A DNA stretch of 64,000 bases from Cloeon dipterum (lineage: Eukaryota > Arthropoda > Insecta > Ephemeroptera > Baetidae): contig NC_088786.1 of the NCBI RefSeq assembly GCF_949628265.1, positions 32,633,681-32,697,680 on the forward strand, given 5' to 3'. Under the pieces are notes generated by a model. The model made no database searches. It was not told where the DNA came from and saw nothing but the letters and a program-made list of their open reading frames with translations. Position numbers and translations under genes: made by a program. Below, piece after piece: positions 46,901 through 64,000 of this stretch (position 1 is its first letter; each line of letters starts with the position of its first letter).

Positions 46901-49900
46901 ATCGCCTCTCTGTACCGCTTGCAGATTTCTTCCTGAGACAGGCAGTGTTGCAACTCCACTGCACTCAGGTTTTTCAACGAACTGGAGAATCAGACGGGAT
47001 TCGAAAATTAAAAATGTTTGAAAATTTGGATGTTATGTGGTTGTAATGAGTATGTGGAGCTTCGTCGAATGCACAGAGTATTTGTCTGTCGCCACCTGAA
47101 CGAGGAATATTTGTGAATTTTCTATGTGTCAGAGCATTCCGTATTTGTGCATTATTTGCTCAGCCTGGCAGAAAGATAGCGAACACTTTTTGTGATAGTG
47201 ATAGGTGGTTTGGCCACAATGGGTTACCCCATAAATGTTATTTCGCGCGGTTGTTGCGGATTTCAGCGATTTTGGTCATTTTTCAAGTCGCCGCTACATC
47301 ATTAGATTTTGAGTAACCAATTGAATTTGATGTTTACTCTGACATTTTGTCGAAATTTAAACAAACTTTAATAGTTCCTCCCACCAACTAAGGTTGATTT
47401 TATGCTCCATAAATCACGATTTTAATACTAGTTTGCAATAATAGCGACCCAAAACATTTAAACACGATTAAACAAATTATGGAAAACACTTGATGGTTGA
47501 CTCTTTAGTGAATTTTTATAATTGCACAAATATCCTCTTCCTGACACTCCTATTGATAAAAATTTGTTGAAAATATTTCATTTAAAAAGCAAACTATTGA
47601 GCCAAATTTAATACGCTTGCATTGACAAATAAGAACTGGTGACCGTCAATTAGTAAATATAAATTTGTTTACATGAGGTTACAACCTTCTGATATTTAAA
47701 GTAAATCATTTCCATTTTGAACAATTCTCTCCATTGTAAATGTAAATTAGATACGTAGTTCGTGAGAATATTGTATCATTGTTACTGTTTTTTTCTGATC
47801 ACGAAATTTATTTCAAATAGATACTTAGTCAGACAATAATTTATAAATTTGTTTCTCAAAAATAAATTTATGTAAAGATGAGATGTGTTTAATTTAACAA
47901 ATTAATAAATAAGAAAAAATATACTATCCAAAATACCAAATTTTACGATTGCGAAATCGTTTCCACGTAAAATCAAGTTGCTACCTCACAAAAACCAATT
48001 TTCGCCCGCATTAAATCTTTGATCTAAATGGGATAATTTCCTCATGCTTAAAAAATTCAAAATAGACGACTCACCCCTTGTGATGCGTCAAGCCATCGGG
48101 TCCTAAGAGGGCAACTGAAGCTGCACACAACCCTTCATAAGCGCCTTTTATTTGGAAAACATTAATCCTGAACGTCATGATATCAAATCCTTCTTACTTC
48201 CAAGCCAGAGCCAGTCATTGGCACCTTTGAGCACATCAATGGCCGCAGAGTAGTGAGCGGAGGCCTCTGTCGGCAGCCCGGCCTGCAGGGTGAGGTCTGC
48301 CAGGTGTTTCGTGCCCCGACCAACACTTCTGTTAAATCAGGATTCGATGAATAAAAAAACCACAATCACTGCTTCCACAAAAACATACTTTCGTTTGTTT
48401 GAGCGAGATTCCAAGTCGAGCCCGATGATGTCCTTCTTCTCAAAGGGCGCCAGCAGCAGGGTCACTTTGTCCAGTTTCTCCCTGCTGCGCTCCAGCCTCT
48501 TGTGCTCCAGCACCCAGAACAGCGACGAGACAAACTCTCTGATGTCGCTGTCCAGGAGGCACGGTTCACTGTCGGAGACGACCCGAACAGCCGCATCCTC
48601 GTCCACGTAATAAAGGGCGCGCGCTTTGAAGTTGGAAGGAATGCTCAGCGAGATAGGAATGGCCTCGGCAACTGTAAACCGTCCGTAAAACTGTCATTGT
48701 AGGATGGGAAATAATGATAATAAAAATTTGAGTCAAGGTTGGCATGCCATTGTAACGGACAAGGCTTGAGTTTTCTTTTCTCCATATTGGAAAGATTTGT
48801 AAATTATTTAAAATACTCTAGATTGGCAACAATTTATTTGCTGGATTTTTACTCCAAAGAAATAGAAAGTGACAAATTAGTCTGAAAACAGCAAAAAACC
48901 GTTTTTAAATGTGAAAAGATAAGAGTCACGCAACCCAACTTAAAATAATGACTTAAATAATAACTTAATAATTCCACAAGCGATTAAATTTCCAGTCGTG
49001 AAACATAATTAAGTACTTTTCCTTGACATTTGAGCCGATTTAACGTTTTTTTTATTGTCTTGAGACAATATTTAGACGCATTGAGACCGTTTTTGCAGTT
49101 TAATATAGATACATATTAAATGGCTTTTAATTTCATGATTGGTGCTCATTTTATGGTCCCACAACGATTGGAAACTAAAATAAATAAATAAATAAATAAA
49201 AGACCATCTGTGTTTCACAGCACTAAAAATAGTTTCCCTAAAATTGAAAAAATAATCTTTATTGTTTTGCACTGTGGACTGAAATCGCTGAAGACAGGGT
49301 AGCATTAGCTAACCACCGTTTTTTCTCAACCGGTTTTAACCGTTTACTTTTTATCCAATTCCTTGCGTAAAAATGCAAGAGTTCTCAAGTAGAGGTCTCA
49401 GCCACGAGATTTAAGGCGGCGGCTGGCGGGACCAGCTTAGCCAACTTTTTTGCCCATTTTCACTGGCAGCTGGCGCGGCTGACAATATTTTAAACTTTAA
49501 GTTTGATAGTGCTTAAATTAACGGCTCAAAGGGTCTGAGGACATTTTTTCTCTTGCACTTTTTAATTTTTTACCCTTTTTCACCGGCGACTGGCGTTACT
49601 GGCGCATCTTAGCAAGATTCACGGCGGCTGGCGGCTGCCTGCGTGACCCGAAATTTGCCGGCTAGCGCGGCGCAGCACGGCTGGCTGAGACCTCTAAATT
49701 TAAGTAATATTCCGCTCTTAACCATTCACGCGGGAGGTTGTGCAATGTTGAATAGACTGATTTAGAATGATTTTGAAAGGAAAGAGATGTTTATACCAAT
49801 GGACAAAATTCTCTGCTTATAGAAGGAATTTTAAGGTCTTCAATTTTGAAATTTCACTTTCTAACCATACAAGCAGAAAAATTTCCTCCTCCTTTTAACA

Positions 49901-51029
49901 TATATCTTAAAAAAACATTTAAAAATTCCTACTTTGTTGAATTATAAATTAATAATATTCTATCCTCACTTTCACTTATGAGAATTGTTTGATTTTCCTT
50001 AGGTTAACAATAAGTCGAATTTATAGGAATATAATTACCAAATATATTGCAAAATTGCGTGCAAGAATAATGCCTTCACAATCTTAAAAAAAAAACTAGT
50101 CCACTGCCATTTATTATAAGATTTGCGCTTTTTTGCAACCATGACTGAAAAAATCCTTTGCTGCCTGACAACAAAACCAAATGAGGCAGTCAAATAAAAT
50201 TTCAAAACAAATCAATGCCTCCCCTGCTTTCCATATTAACTCAACAATTTAAACAATTAATGAGTTGAAACTCACCACTGATGTCCTCAAAGGGAGGCGT
50301 TGGCGACGCAGGAGAGGTGAGTGTGCTGTCAGCGACGGAAGTCGCATCTGAGCAAGTGTCCTCAACCGAGGAGTGGTTGGTAGAAGTGGGAACTGAGCTG
50401 TCACTGCTGTGGGAAAAATCCTCAGGTGACAGGTATGGCGACTCTGAGTAAGGGGAGCTGGCCGTTGAGCGGAGGTTGATCGAAGGGCTGCGTTGCAGGT
50501 GACCCTCTTGGTTTAGTCCAAGCACCAGACACCGCGAGTCGAAAAGCGTTGATGAGTACTTGACCTGGACAGAACATGAATTTATTCAGCTCATTGAACT
50601 TTAATTAAATGCAAATACTATGCCAATTTCAATTTCTGTCCAACAATTACCTTGAGAGATTCGTGCTGTCTGCAAATCTCGTTGAGCTCAGCCTGGCTGG
50701 TGACATTGGACACTGTCAGCAGCCCTAGTAGCTTGCGGTGCGTTTGGAAGTCGCCCCAATCATTCTGCGACGGCTCGTACTCGTTGACCAGCCGCACGTA
50801 GACTGGACGCTCCCGCCCGGACGAGTCGGACAGCTTGAGCCCATGCACCGCCTTCTGCACCTGGTCGGCCAGCCGCGCAAAGGTGCTGCTCTTCAGCGAT
50901 TTACCTGCGAAAAGTCGGTTAAATATCACCCTGGGGCGTATTTCAGAGAAATTGTCTACCGATCGGCTTGAGCAGGACGAGCAGAGTGCGGTGGACGTCC
51001 AGGGTCTGGTGGTAGTCCGGCTTGTTCAT
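40907..51029 (-). CDS. TRAPPC9: Trafficking protein particle complex subunit 9 (NIBP / brunelleschi)
   Basis: TRAPPC9 is a specific subunit of the metazoan TRAPPII complex, a Rab exchange factor at the Golgi. The minus-strand start at 51029 gives MNKPDYHQTLDVHRTLLVLL, close to the human start. Landmarks in order: WGDFQTHRKLLGLL (about 50750), the low-complexity Ser/Thr-rich insert (50520-50290), LLAPFEKKDIIGLDLESR (48430), EAITHYSKYLNAAV and LYQSLRFHRKASFFKR (46900-46660), GWPALQIQLLHELV and LPPANLINLPLVR (45250-44990), the beta-rich C-terminal half (44930-42190) with QDYQNGTRNYRL, and the last exon 41073-40907. The exon 42612-42190 ends GK and splices over a 1.1 kb intron, which contains a transposon relic, to LSKEEPAEHS. 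Long introns at 45.3-46.5, 47.0-48.1 and 48.7-50.3 kb hold no other gene. Confidence 0.93.
41293..42080 (+). mobile_element. Partial copy of the 22964-25130 transposon interior
   Basis: Colinear with about 24057-24900: ATTGCATCGCG, then CACCC(A/G)AATCTCGGG, GAGGGGGTTAAA, GATGATTAGAAG, and the AACCTCGAAAAACAAGG continuation. No terminal inverted repeats are present. It lies in the last intron of TRAPPC9. Confidence 0.8.
49178..49201. repeat. (TAAA)n microsatellite
   Basis: About five tandem TAAA units inside a TRAPPC9 intron. Confidence 0.8.
49391..49695. mobile_element. DNA transposon with GAGGTCTCAGC ends, copy 2 (no insert)
   Basis: 305 bp with AGAGGTCTCAGCC and GGCTGAGACCTCT ends and GC-rich GGCGGCTGGCG arms. 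Same family as 25808-26423, in reverse orientation, without the nested MITE. Lies in a TRAPPC9 intron. No clear flanking duplication. Confidence 0.8.
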
Positions 51030-52356
51030 CGTGGTGTCCAGCTCAGGCGCGGAAAGCAAGGCGGTCACCGCGGCCCTCATCGCGGCCCCGAACAGGCCCC
51101 CTGCAAGAAGCGCAAAGGCTAAGAAAAGGGGCCCTTCATGGCCAGCAGCTGCAGCGCGCTACGGCCCAGCTGCGTCACGACCGATTAGTATTCACTCAGA
51201 TGGGAGTGTTCGCTGCCGCTTCGTTTTTAAGGCACGCCAGGAATGTATCTATGCTTACCATTTTGTTTGCTGAGCACGCATTAACGGTTCAGGGAGAAGG
51301 GAGTGTCAAATAAAGAAGAAGACACCAGCTAGCACGGATGGACCACATAACAGCCTAACAGATGATCAAAAGGATTATGATCAGCGGTGTGGGATGCGGA
51401 GTTGAAAACTTTGCCAGATACCTTAAGTGAGGAAAACCTTATTCGATGGAATTTGATTTAAATGGTGAGCTTAATAAAATTTATTGGGTAAATTCGGTAA
51501 ATTATAAAATTTTGATGTTTTATCTGCTTGAAAATTTAAAACTTTTTGAAATGATTTAAGGTATCGACGAAACGCACAAACCCACAATACCATTCACTTG
51601 ACCCGTGCGCAACGGCAACACAACACTGCTGCAGAGCAGCTAGTTTTTTCTTCGTTTCTTCGTTGCATAACGTCCATGAATGCGTTTATTGGAACGAATC
51701 GACGTGTTGAATACATAAGTAAGGATGTGTGCTCCAGAATTGAAAAAAATGCTAATAATTATTATGTAATATTGATTTTATTACTTTGCAGATAATCAAC
51801 GTGATAAAAAAATGGAATCGTAGTCATTCTTGTTTTCATGGCAGCTTCAGCTGCAGTGTCAGCTGTCAGCTCTTTTACCAAAGGCAGCGCGATGCGCATT
51901 CTGTTGGATTTTAGTCGCGTGCAATGAATGTGAGACGGGCGAGCGACTGACCCCAATGGTTGTGTGTTATGCTGAGTGAGGTAACTTTTTTATCACAGCA
52001 CGCTTATTACCGAGAATCGCAGTGTTAATCATTTTATAAAAACATAATCGCAAGTGGGTGTCAAGTATGTATATTAATAACAATTATCTTATAATGAAAA
52101 ATATAAAACTACTTTTGGGATTTTTTTGAATCATTAAGTCAGAATAACAAATATGTTGGTAGTATTATTTACTCATCTTTGATTCCATTTGTGCCATTTA
52201 AATATTTATACGGTTCAGATATTTTTAAAATTTTATTTAATTTTTGCATCAAACCAATAAAATTAATGTTTTTTCTTCTATGTAATAAAAAATTTATATT
52301 TACTTAATTCCTGATTACAGTGATTCACGCCAAAAAGACTATAGACTGAAGCAAGC
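51030..52356. other. Divergent intergenic region, TRAPPC9 to MITD1
   Basis: 1.3 kb between two genes that start away from each other, so both promoters should be here. The TRAPPC9 side (51030-51200) is GC-rich. No TATA box stands out and no gene was recognised. Confidence 0.5.
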
Positions 52357-53120
52357 ATGACTGCTGAGGCTAATGAAAAAGCTGCAATAGCGCTTCTAAC
52401 GCGTGCTGTGACCTTAGACCATGCATGCCGTTTCACGGAATCGTTTAATTGCTACACGGAAGGCACCCAACTGCTAATGGAAGCCATAAAAGGTGGATTT
52501 TCCTTGCTTGCTAAATGCAAAAATTAAATCAATTGTGCGAGATAGGAATGACCGACCGAGCGAAAATTGATGGTTTCCGCGCCAAGGCCAACACTTACCT
52601 GACTCGTGCAGAACAAATCAAAGTGCACATAGCGACAGAGAAGCAAAAGGGCAGATACACGGAGCACCTGGACATCCAGCAGGATGCCACCGGCTTTAGC
52701 TACAATTCGGTGCTGGGCCGTTTCCTTGGCGCCGACGTTGCGTGGGCGCACGTCGAGGACCCGTACATAAAAAAACACCACCAGTGCATGAACTTCCTAC
52801 GTCTGTGCGAGTTGTTGGTGCTCAAGTGCACGCAGCTGAAAGAAATCCGGCTGGTCACGACCGCGGGCGACGAAGAGCGAACGCGAAAGTTAACTGACCT
52901 GACGAACAACCTCAAATCCCGCGGCGTGACCCTGAGTGTGACATTTTCAACCACTCTGCACGATAGGCAGATAAGACTGAGCAACGGTTGGGTCGTGAAA
53001 ATCGGCCGGGGGTTGGACTATTTTAAAGGGCCTGAGGGGCAAATGAGCCTAGGCTACTTTGACCTTGATCTCAGGCCCTGTCTGCAAACAACCGTCGACA
53101 TTTTCTACGATAAAAAGTAG
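52357..53120 (+). CDS. MITD1: MIT domain-containing protein 1
   Basis: MITD1 binds ESCRT-III tails through its N-terminal MIT domain and membranes through a C-terminal phospholipase D-like domain, and acts in cytokinetic abscission. Two exons, 52357-52492 and 52546-53120, keep phase and give 236 residues, near the human length. The MIT helices run over residues 1-90 (AAIALLTRAVTLDHACRF; YTEGTQLLMEAIK; ANTYLTRAEQIK). The C-terminal domain shows GFSYNSVLGRFL, WAHVEDPYIKKHHQ, LHDRQIRLSNGWVVKIGRGL and the closing LGYFDLDLRPC then TTVDIFYDK. The intron is only 53 bp. It is convergent with PI4KB, about 300 bp apart. Confidence 0.95.
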
Positions 53121-53421
53121 CCAACGCAATTTTTACGAAAACGTGCCGAAAATAAAAGTTGTTTTTTGACTTGAAATACCCATTTCATAGTTTCTTCAGC
53201 GATTTTTGCCAAAAAATTTCAATAAAAAATTAATTTAGAATATTCCACTCTTACCAAGAGGAAACAAATCAAACAAGGAGAGCATTTCTTTGCAAAACAG
53301 AGACGTTCGATAAAAAAGTTTTTATTGATAAAACAGATAGCAGAGAGATGAGGAGAGATCAAGCCAATCAATCGTAGTAATGAGTCCCTTGGACGGAATG
53401 CTTTGGTGCGGCAGATAGCTG
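53121..53421. other. Shared 3' spacer, MITD1 and PI4KB
   Basis: AATAAAA at about 53151 (+) suits MITD1, and the minus-strand AATAAAAAC at about 53319-53327 suits PI4KB. Confidence 0.6.
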
Positions 53422-58766
<5,345 letters not shown>

Positions 58767-60511
58767 CTGAAACATAAGCGAGCAAGACGTTGTCATTGTG
58801 TAACTTTTACTAACTGGAATTTCAACAGTATTAGTTAAGATAAATTAGGAAGAGCTTTCGAGGAAAGGATAATATGATTTTGAAGTTACGTAGATATTTA
58901 CAAATCTCATGCTTTTAAAATTGTTCGAATGTCAATCACCTCAGACACCAAGATAAAAACGATTAAAATTAAAATCTAGTCAAAACAGAGCACAAAGTGA
59001 TATCAAGTAGGGGCAACTAAACGTTGCAAACATTGCAAATCAAAGGAAAACAGATGTGTTATGTTGTGGTGGGGTCCTTCGCAAAGTTCCCTCCGCGGAC
59101 AGCGGGGAAAGTTGCGGAAATTTTCTTAATAGAGCGCATGAAAGGAATAATGCGATTGCGAAAACGAGTGCAAATTTTTGCACGAAGAGCGCGCGGAAGG
59201 AGTGAAAGTAAAAGTCTCACCACAATTAAACTGACGGCGACTCAAGGACGAGGTGTGAATCGCCAGCAAATGACAAGAGCCAGAAGTCCATTACGGTGCA
59301 CTGGGGGCGGACAGCGCCCCGGGGCGCACTGGAGGCGCTTTCTCAGCGCGAGTGGACGCTGCAACGCTACGCGGACGTCGATCGTCCTCTACGGAAGCTG
59401 ACAGGTCGGCAGACTCATGGGAATCGGGCCGAAATCACGGCGAGCTGGCTGCGACTCGTCGAGCCAGTTCAGCCATGATATGTTATGCACACGCAGTTGA
59501 GCCAACGTGATGGTGCGTCAGGGCGGCAACGTGGGTGTGGTGCCGTCACGAGAGGGGGGCCGGGGAGTCCGTGCGAAGAGATGCGACTCCGGGTGGTGGG
59601 GGCAACCCGCGGAAATGGATGTGTGCCAGTGTCGCACGCATTAAAATTGCGAGTCCTGATCGGACTCATTAATGAGGGTGTAACAAAGGCTATCAATTTA
59701 AATGGTTACGCTTTATCTTGTAAACATTGAACGAATCAATCTTTGATAAGTGTTTACAAAGGAGAGAAGACAATTAGGTTTTTAAACTTGGCGCTTCTAT
59801 CCAAATAGAAGGATTCGCTTCTTGGGCAGATTTAAACCAGAAGCAAAGTGCCTGGCCCTGCCCGCCCCCATTAGTCCTAATTAGATCCGTCAGTCTACCC
59901 CTGCACGCGGCCTCCCTTGTCTGTTGGGCCCGTCTTTCACGCTTTGTTAGATTGGAAAGGCACGATAGAAGAATGTATGGCTGCAATAAAGCGTAGGAAT
60001 AGATACCACTCCCAGATATCCAGTGGAGATAGAATCAATGAATCATAGGGGATCGATTTGATATTTTTTTGTAAAAGGCAAAATGCAATGATAGCGTTTA
60101 TAAGGCAGTTTATTTCATTAGGAAGTAAAAATACACAGTTTTAGCAATTAAATTGAGATTATACCAATAATTAATAGTTATTTGTTCAAAAATAAGATAT
60201 TAGGACAAGTTCAACGCCTTAAAATAATAATTGTGACTTAATAAATTTGTGCTAGAATGATTGCACCTTTGTTAAGTATTGAAGAATTGATGATTCTAAA
60301 ATTAAACATTATTCTCTAACAGTGGGGTTTTCCCACATCTATGGCAGTTATATTCAAAATAATACATTATATTTCATCAAAAGGCATTATGATTCAATCA
60401 CCAGTAGTTACAGGAAATATCCTATCCAGGCACTATCATCAAGAGACATTCCAGCTTAATTTTTTGTTAAACTAACGAAGCATATTTTTCAAATTCATGA
60501 TTTTCGCGCTC
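58767..60511. other. Intergenic, PI4KB upstream to PINCH downstream
   Basis: 59040-59650 is markedly more GC- and CpG-rich and open in several frames, typical of a promoter region or 5' UTR exon of PI4KB. 59990-60511 is AT-rich and likely the PINCH 3' UTR. No separate gene is supported. Confidence 0.45.
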
Positions 60512-63500
60512 TTATTTGGCGGGCAGCTCGTGGGCCTTTCGCAGGCGGCGCCTCAGCTCTGAGGGGAAGTGCTCATAGCACCTCTTGCACACCGGCTTGA
60601 GGTCCACCTCGAAGAACTTGGTCTTCTGGTTCATCTTCTGGTCGCACACCGAGCATGCGAAGTGGTGCACGCACCAGGCCTTGTTCAGCGCGGTGAACAC
60701 GTCACCACCAATGACCTGGTTGCACACAAAGCACAGATTGCCAAAGAGCTGGTGGTAGTGCGTCTCGCAGTACGCCAAGCCCTTTTTCTCGTAGTGACGG
60801 TGGCCCAAGAAGGGCTTCTCGCACTTGGCGCACACAAAGTGCTACAACAAAAGTCATAATAATTAATACTAGCATTGCAACTCTAGATTAAGAATTGTGT
60901 TAAAAAGATTATCTCCATTAAAATGACAAACAAGACTAAGGATGCAACGTTGAAGTTTTAAGCGAAATCATTGCATTTGTGAAACTTTTCTTGCTGTGAT
61001 GGAAAATTTTCAATTTGACGATTTTATCAATTTTCGGAGATTTAAGAAAATGTCCCAGATAAATGAAATTTATATATAAATACAGATTTTACTCAACTTA
61101 GCTGAATTTGGGTTATAAATACGTTCAATGTGACAAATCAATCCGCAGGTCGTTTTTGACGTTCCAGAGAAAAATGGCCACAAGGTTTTGTCCCTGGTTT
61201 TGCAAGTTTTATAAAGAGCAAAAAACAAAAATAGTCTTAAATCTGATGAAATATCCTATTTGTACATTCAGATTGAAACTTTTTAGCACGATTTTGTATT
61301 CAGATTAAAAAACGTCAGTTGAAAATGTAAAAATAAAGTGGAAATATTTTTTTCTTAGTGGATAAAATAAGGCTACATGACAGGAAACAGTATCAACAAC
61401 GGAAAAAATAGAGATACATAAAATATATATTGCAAATAATAGACACAAAGGTTTCAAAATTTGTTATATTTACAGCCATGTTGGAAAGCATGCGGAAAAT
61501 CCGTCAATCCAAGCATTAAATAGCTAGCAGGTGCGTAATAAAATAACAAATTTGTGTCAACCGTGTAATGGCTTGTTTACAAAACACACGAAAATAAATA
61601 ACTTACCTCAACGTGCCAGTGCTTGCCTAGGGCAGTGACAACGCGCTCTTCGATGGGGCGACGGCAGGCGCCGCAAATCGGGATTCCCATCTTGTCGTGG
61701 CAACGCAAGCAGTACAGCTCGTTCTGTTCCAATCAAAATTTAGAAGTTTGCATTGCGGACTACTTGAAGAAAACTAACCAGATCATTAGCTGAGTAGCCA
61801 GGACGATTGCGCACCTCACGGGCGTTGGAATCGAGTTCCGTGCCACATGCGGTGCAGTTGAAGTGGTACGGATGGTAAACTTCGCCACGGAAACGCAAGG
61901 GCTTGCCGTCCACCAAGCCACTGTAATAAGAAATTTTTAGGTCATTATCAGGAGTTTTGCAATCAATTTTTACGAGTCAGTCTCACAATATCTGAATTTC
62001 AACTTAAAATGATTTTAAGCCTTAGTTTGTAAAATTATTGGAACCATTCTGATCCGAATTCAAGCCAGGATTAGTCCTCTATACTTACTGGCACTTGTGG
62101 CAGACGTATCTACCAGTGCCAGCCGCCTTGGCCTTGGTATTGCATTCGTGGCAGAGGGCACGATTCTGGTGCCTGATGAAGCCCAGGTCAGCCAGCTCCT
62201 TGTCGCACATGTCGCACCGGAAGCACTTGGCATGCCAGTTGGCATTCATGGCCTTGATCACGCGGCCAATCACGAATTCGCCTGCAGAAAAGACAATTAG
62301 GCAATCTGATAAAATCTCTGAATAAATATCTAACCGCAACGGCCGCAGCAAGGCGCGAAGAGGACCTGGAAGTCATGCTCGCAGTACTTGCGGCCCTCAA
62401 ACTCGTAGAAAATGCCCTCAGGGAAGGGTCTGAAGCACTGGGCGCACCTATTGGGTCAAATTGTTGTGTTAATAAAAAGTTTTGCGTTAAATCATCGTGG
62501 GGAAAACTCACACAAAGCACTGAGGGTGCCAAAGTTCACCGTTTGAGTTGACAATCTTCTCGTGCGGTTCAAACTCCTCGTTGCAGCGAGAGCAGAACAT
62601 GGCTCCCAAGGGCGACATTGTGACACTGCAACAAGGTAAAAGGAGTAAGCAATATTGTCTTGCCAGCGAACAAAATTTGGCAAAATCGTCAACTTTTTGG
62701 CCTGCCTCCGCCTCGTGTAGAGGCTGCTCTGTTCGAGACTCTGCAAAACTGGTTTTTCCATGTTGCACCGCTAGTGTCTGCATCTGCAGAGGCACTGTGG
62801 AAGAATGCTGCGCTGACGAGATACGGCATGTCAAACACCGTGTTCAATTTTTAATATATAAATATGAGATAAGGTGTGTGCTTGAGATAACAGAAAATTG
62901 CTTACTTAGAAAATATTAGAGCGATTCTTCATACAGATATGAATGAATCAAAAATAAATAGAGTAGTTAAAATGAGATATGTTTATTTGAATTTTTGTGT
63001 GAGTCAAGAGGAAGTTTAAATTATCTGATATTTAATTGAATGATAATTGTATGCATATTGAACGAACACGCCCAGTTGTAAAAAATAATATATTTATTTA
63101 TATTTTTCCTGCTCGAGCGCAAAACTTGAAAATTGGATTTCACCATCATTTTTATTTAAACTTATTATTTAAAGAACACGAGTCATTTGTTTGAAAGGTT
63201 GAACTTTTGATATAAAATGTTGGATATTTGTTTTCAGCTGCGACAGCATCTTTAAAGGCCATTCATGGCGAATCGAAAGCCTTAAATCCTTGGCCGTCGC
63301 ATCTGACATTTTAAGCCTCGACCCTATCGACCCACCGCTGAGCCAGCTTCTGCTCCTTATTCCAAAAGATCGCCTTATCATAGAAATATTGATAAACACA
63401 AGTTCAAACATCCGGAGATTGATAAATCAATCTAAATGGAGCCAGTCGAGGAAAACAACACACTGCGGCTGCTCTGGCGGAAAAATCACTGTCTCGCGAG

Positions 63501-63563
63501 CAGAAGTGGCACAAAAGGGTGCGAAAGCACAAGACAGAATGAAAAATACACTCACCCTGGCAT
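60512..63563 (-). CDS. LIMS1: PINCH / LIMS1 adaptor, five LIM domains (steamer duck)
   Basis: PINCH binds integrin-linked kinase and parvin at integrin adhesions. Coding exons on the minus strand: an 8-base start exon at 63563-63556 (ATG CCA GG), then about 62626-62511 (LIM1 first half, [20 protein letters not shown]), 62450-62335, 62282-62087, 61923-61780, 61733-61612 and 60842-60512. All five LIM domains are present in order: [35 protein letters not shown] with [25 protein letters not shown], and [22 protein letters not shown]. The protein ends in a basic tail. A second in-frame ATG at 62618 would serve if the small exon is skipped. A segment [14 protein letters not shown] between LIM3 halves is longer than in human LIMS1. 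Confidence 0.95.
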
Positions 63564-64000
63564 TTGTGGCGAAAATTGGCTGCTAATCTGCGTGAAAAAA
63601 GCGCAAAATGTTAATTTCGCGAGTCAGGTCGAGAGAATAGTGGGTTTTGCTTACCGTGGTCGCTCTTTCCGTCGGTGTGGTATAGCCACGCCTTCGTCGG
63701 TGACGTCACTGCTCATTCGAGTGCTGTTCTGTCTGCTGCCTGTGCTTGATGCCAAATTTAGAAGTTGCTGCTGGCTTGACTTTTGGGGTCACTCGCTGCT
63801 CACAACCCACACTCTGCGCATGCGTTTCGATTGTCCACCCCACCAACTTAGTTTTAGTTTGGAATGGAAGCGCGGTAAGCGAGTAGCGACTTGCGACTGC
63901 TTGCGACTCTTGCGAGAACATAAGGTAAACTTGAAATATGTATCATATGTACATAATCACCTTTTCTATGTGACGGTTTGGCCGGTGTTCAGTGCGTGCA
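63564..64000. other. Upstream of PINCH to window end
   Basis: GC-rich compared with its surroundings at 63640-63900, fitting the PINCH promoter. A donor-like GGTAAGC on the minus strand near 63657 may end a non-coding first exon. No other gene seen. Confidence 0.45.

Noticed and set aside
59024-59478. Open frames in the GC-rich region upstream of PI4KB
   Set aside because: Arg-rich, without family resemblance and open in several frames at once, as expected for CpG-rich promoter or UTR sequence.

Overview
The window looks like nuclear DNA from an insect or close hexapod relative. It is AT-rich, with short GT-AG introns (many of 49-80 bp). It holds ecdysteroid-kinase-like genes, an insect Plus-C odorant-binding-protein domain and small secreted C-type lectins. 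The species is not identifiable from sequence alone; the compact introns and many secreted proteins would fit a mayfly-like genome, but that is a low-confidence guess. No tRNA or rRNA gene, CRISPR array or virus-derived element was seen.

Layout. 22-1944 (+): an ecdysteroid-kinase-like (CHK/EcKinase) gene. 2864-11934 (+): the nuclear-pore scaffold gene Nup205, about 28 exons. 12331-14306 (+): a secreted family S28 serine carboxypeptidase. 14709-17409 (+): a secreted protein joining an inactive trypsin-like domain to a 12-cysteine OBP-like domain, the most unusual gene here. 18894-36501: a cluster of four C-type lectin genes and one broken copy, interrupted by a second CHK gene (22808-20273, -) and by transposons. 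36502-40906: duplicated lectin-flank DNA, a 5'-truncated LINE and relics. From 40907 on come conserved housekeeping genes: TRAPPC9 (-, 51029-40907), MITD1 (+, 52357-53120), PI4KB (-, 58766-53422) and the five-LIM protein PINCH (-, 63563-60512).

Two kinds of region alternate. The housekeeping genes (Nup205, TRAPPC9, MITD1, PI4KB, PINCH) have nearly full-length matches to remembered animal orthologues. TRAPPC9 and PI4KB both act at the Golgi, but their adjacency need not be functional. The middle (about 12-41 kb) is accessory: secreted or detoxification-type families, tandem and segmental duplication, and several families of non-autonomous DNA transposons. One transposon sits inside another, and a second copy of the host element 23 kb away gives a near-empty site showing TTAA targeting.

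Exon limits were placed by eye from splice consensus and reading phase. For the S28, OBP-fusion, first lectin, both CHK and MITD1 genes all phases add up to an open frame. The larger genes are given as spans with the clearest exons.
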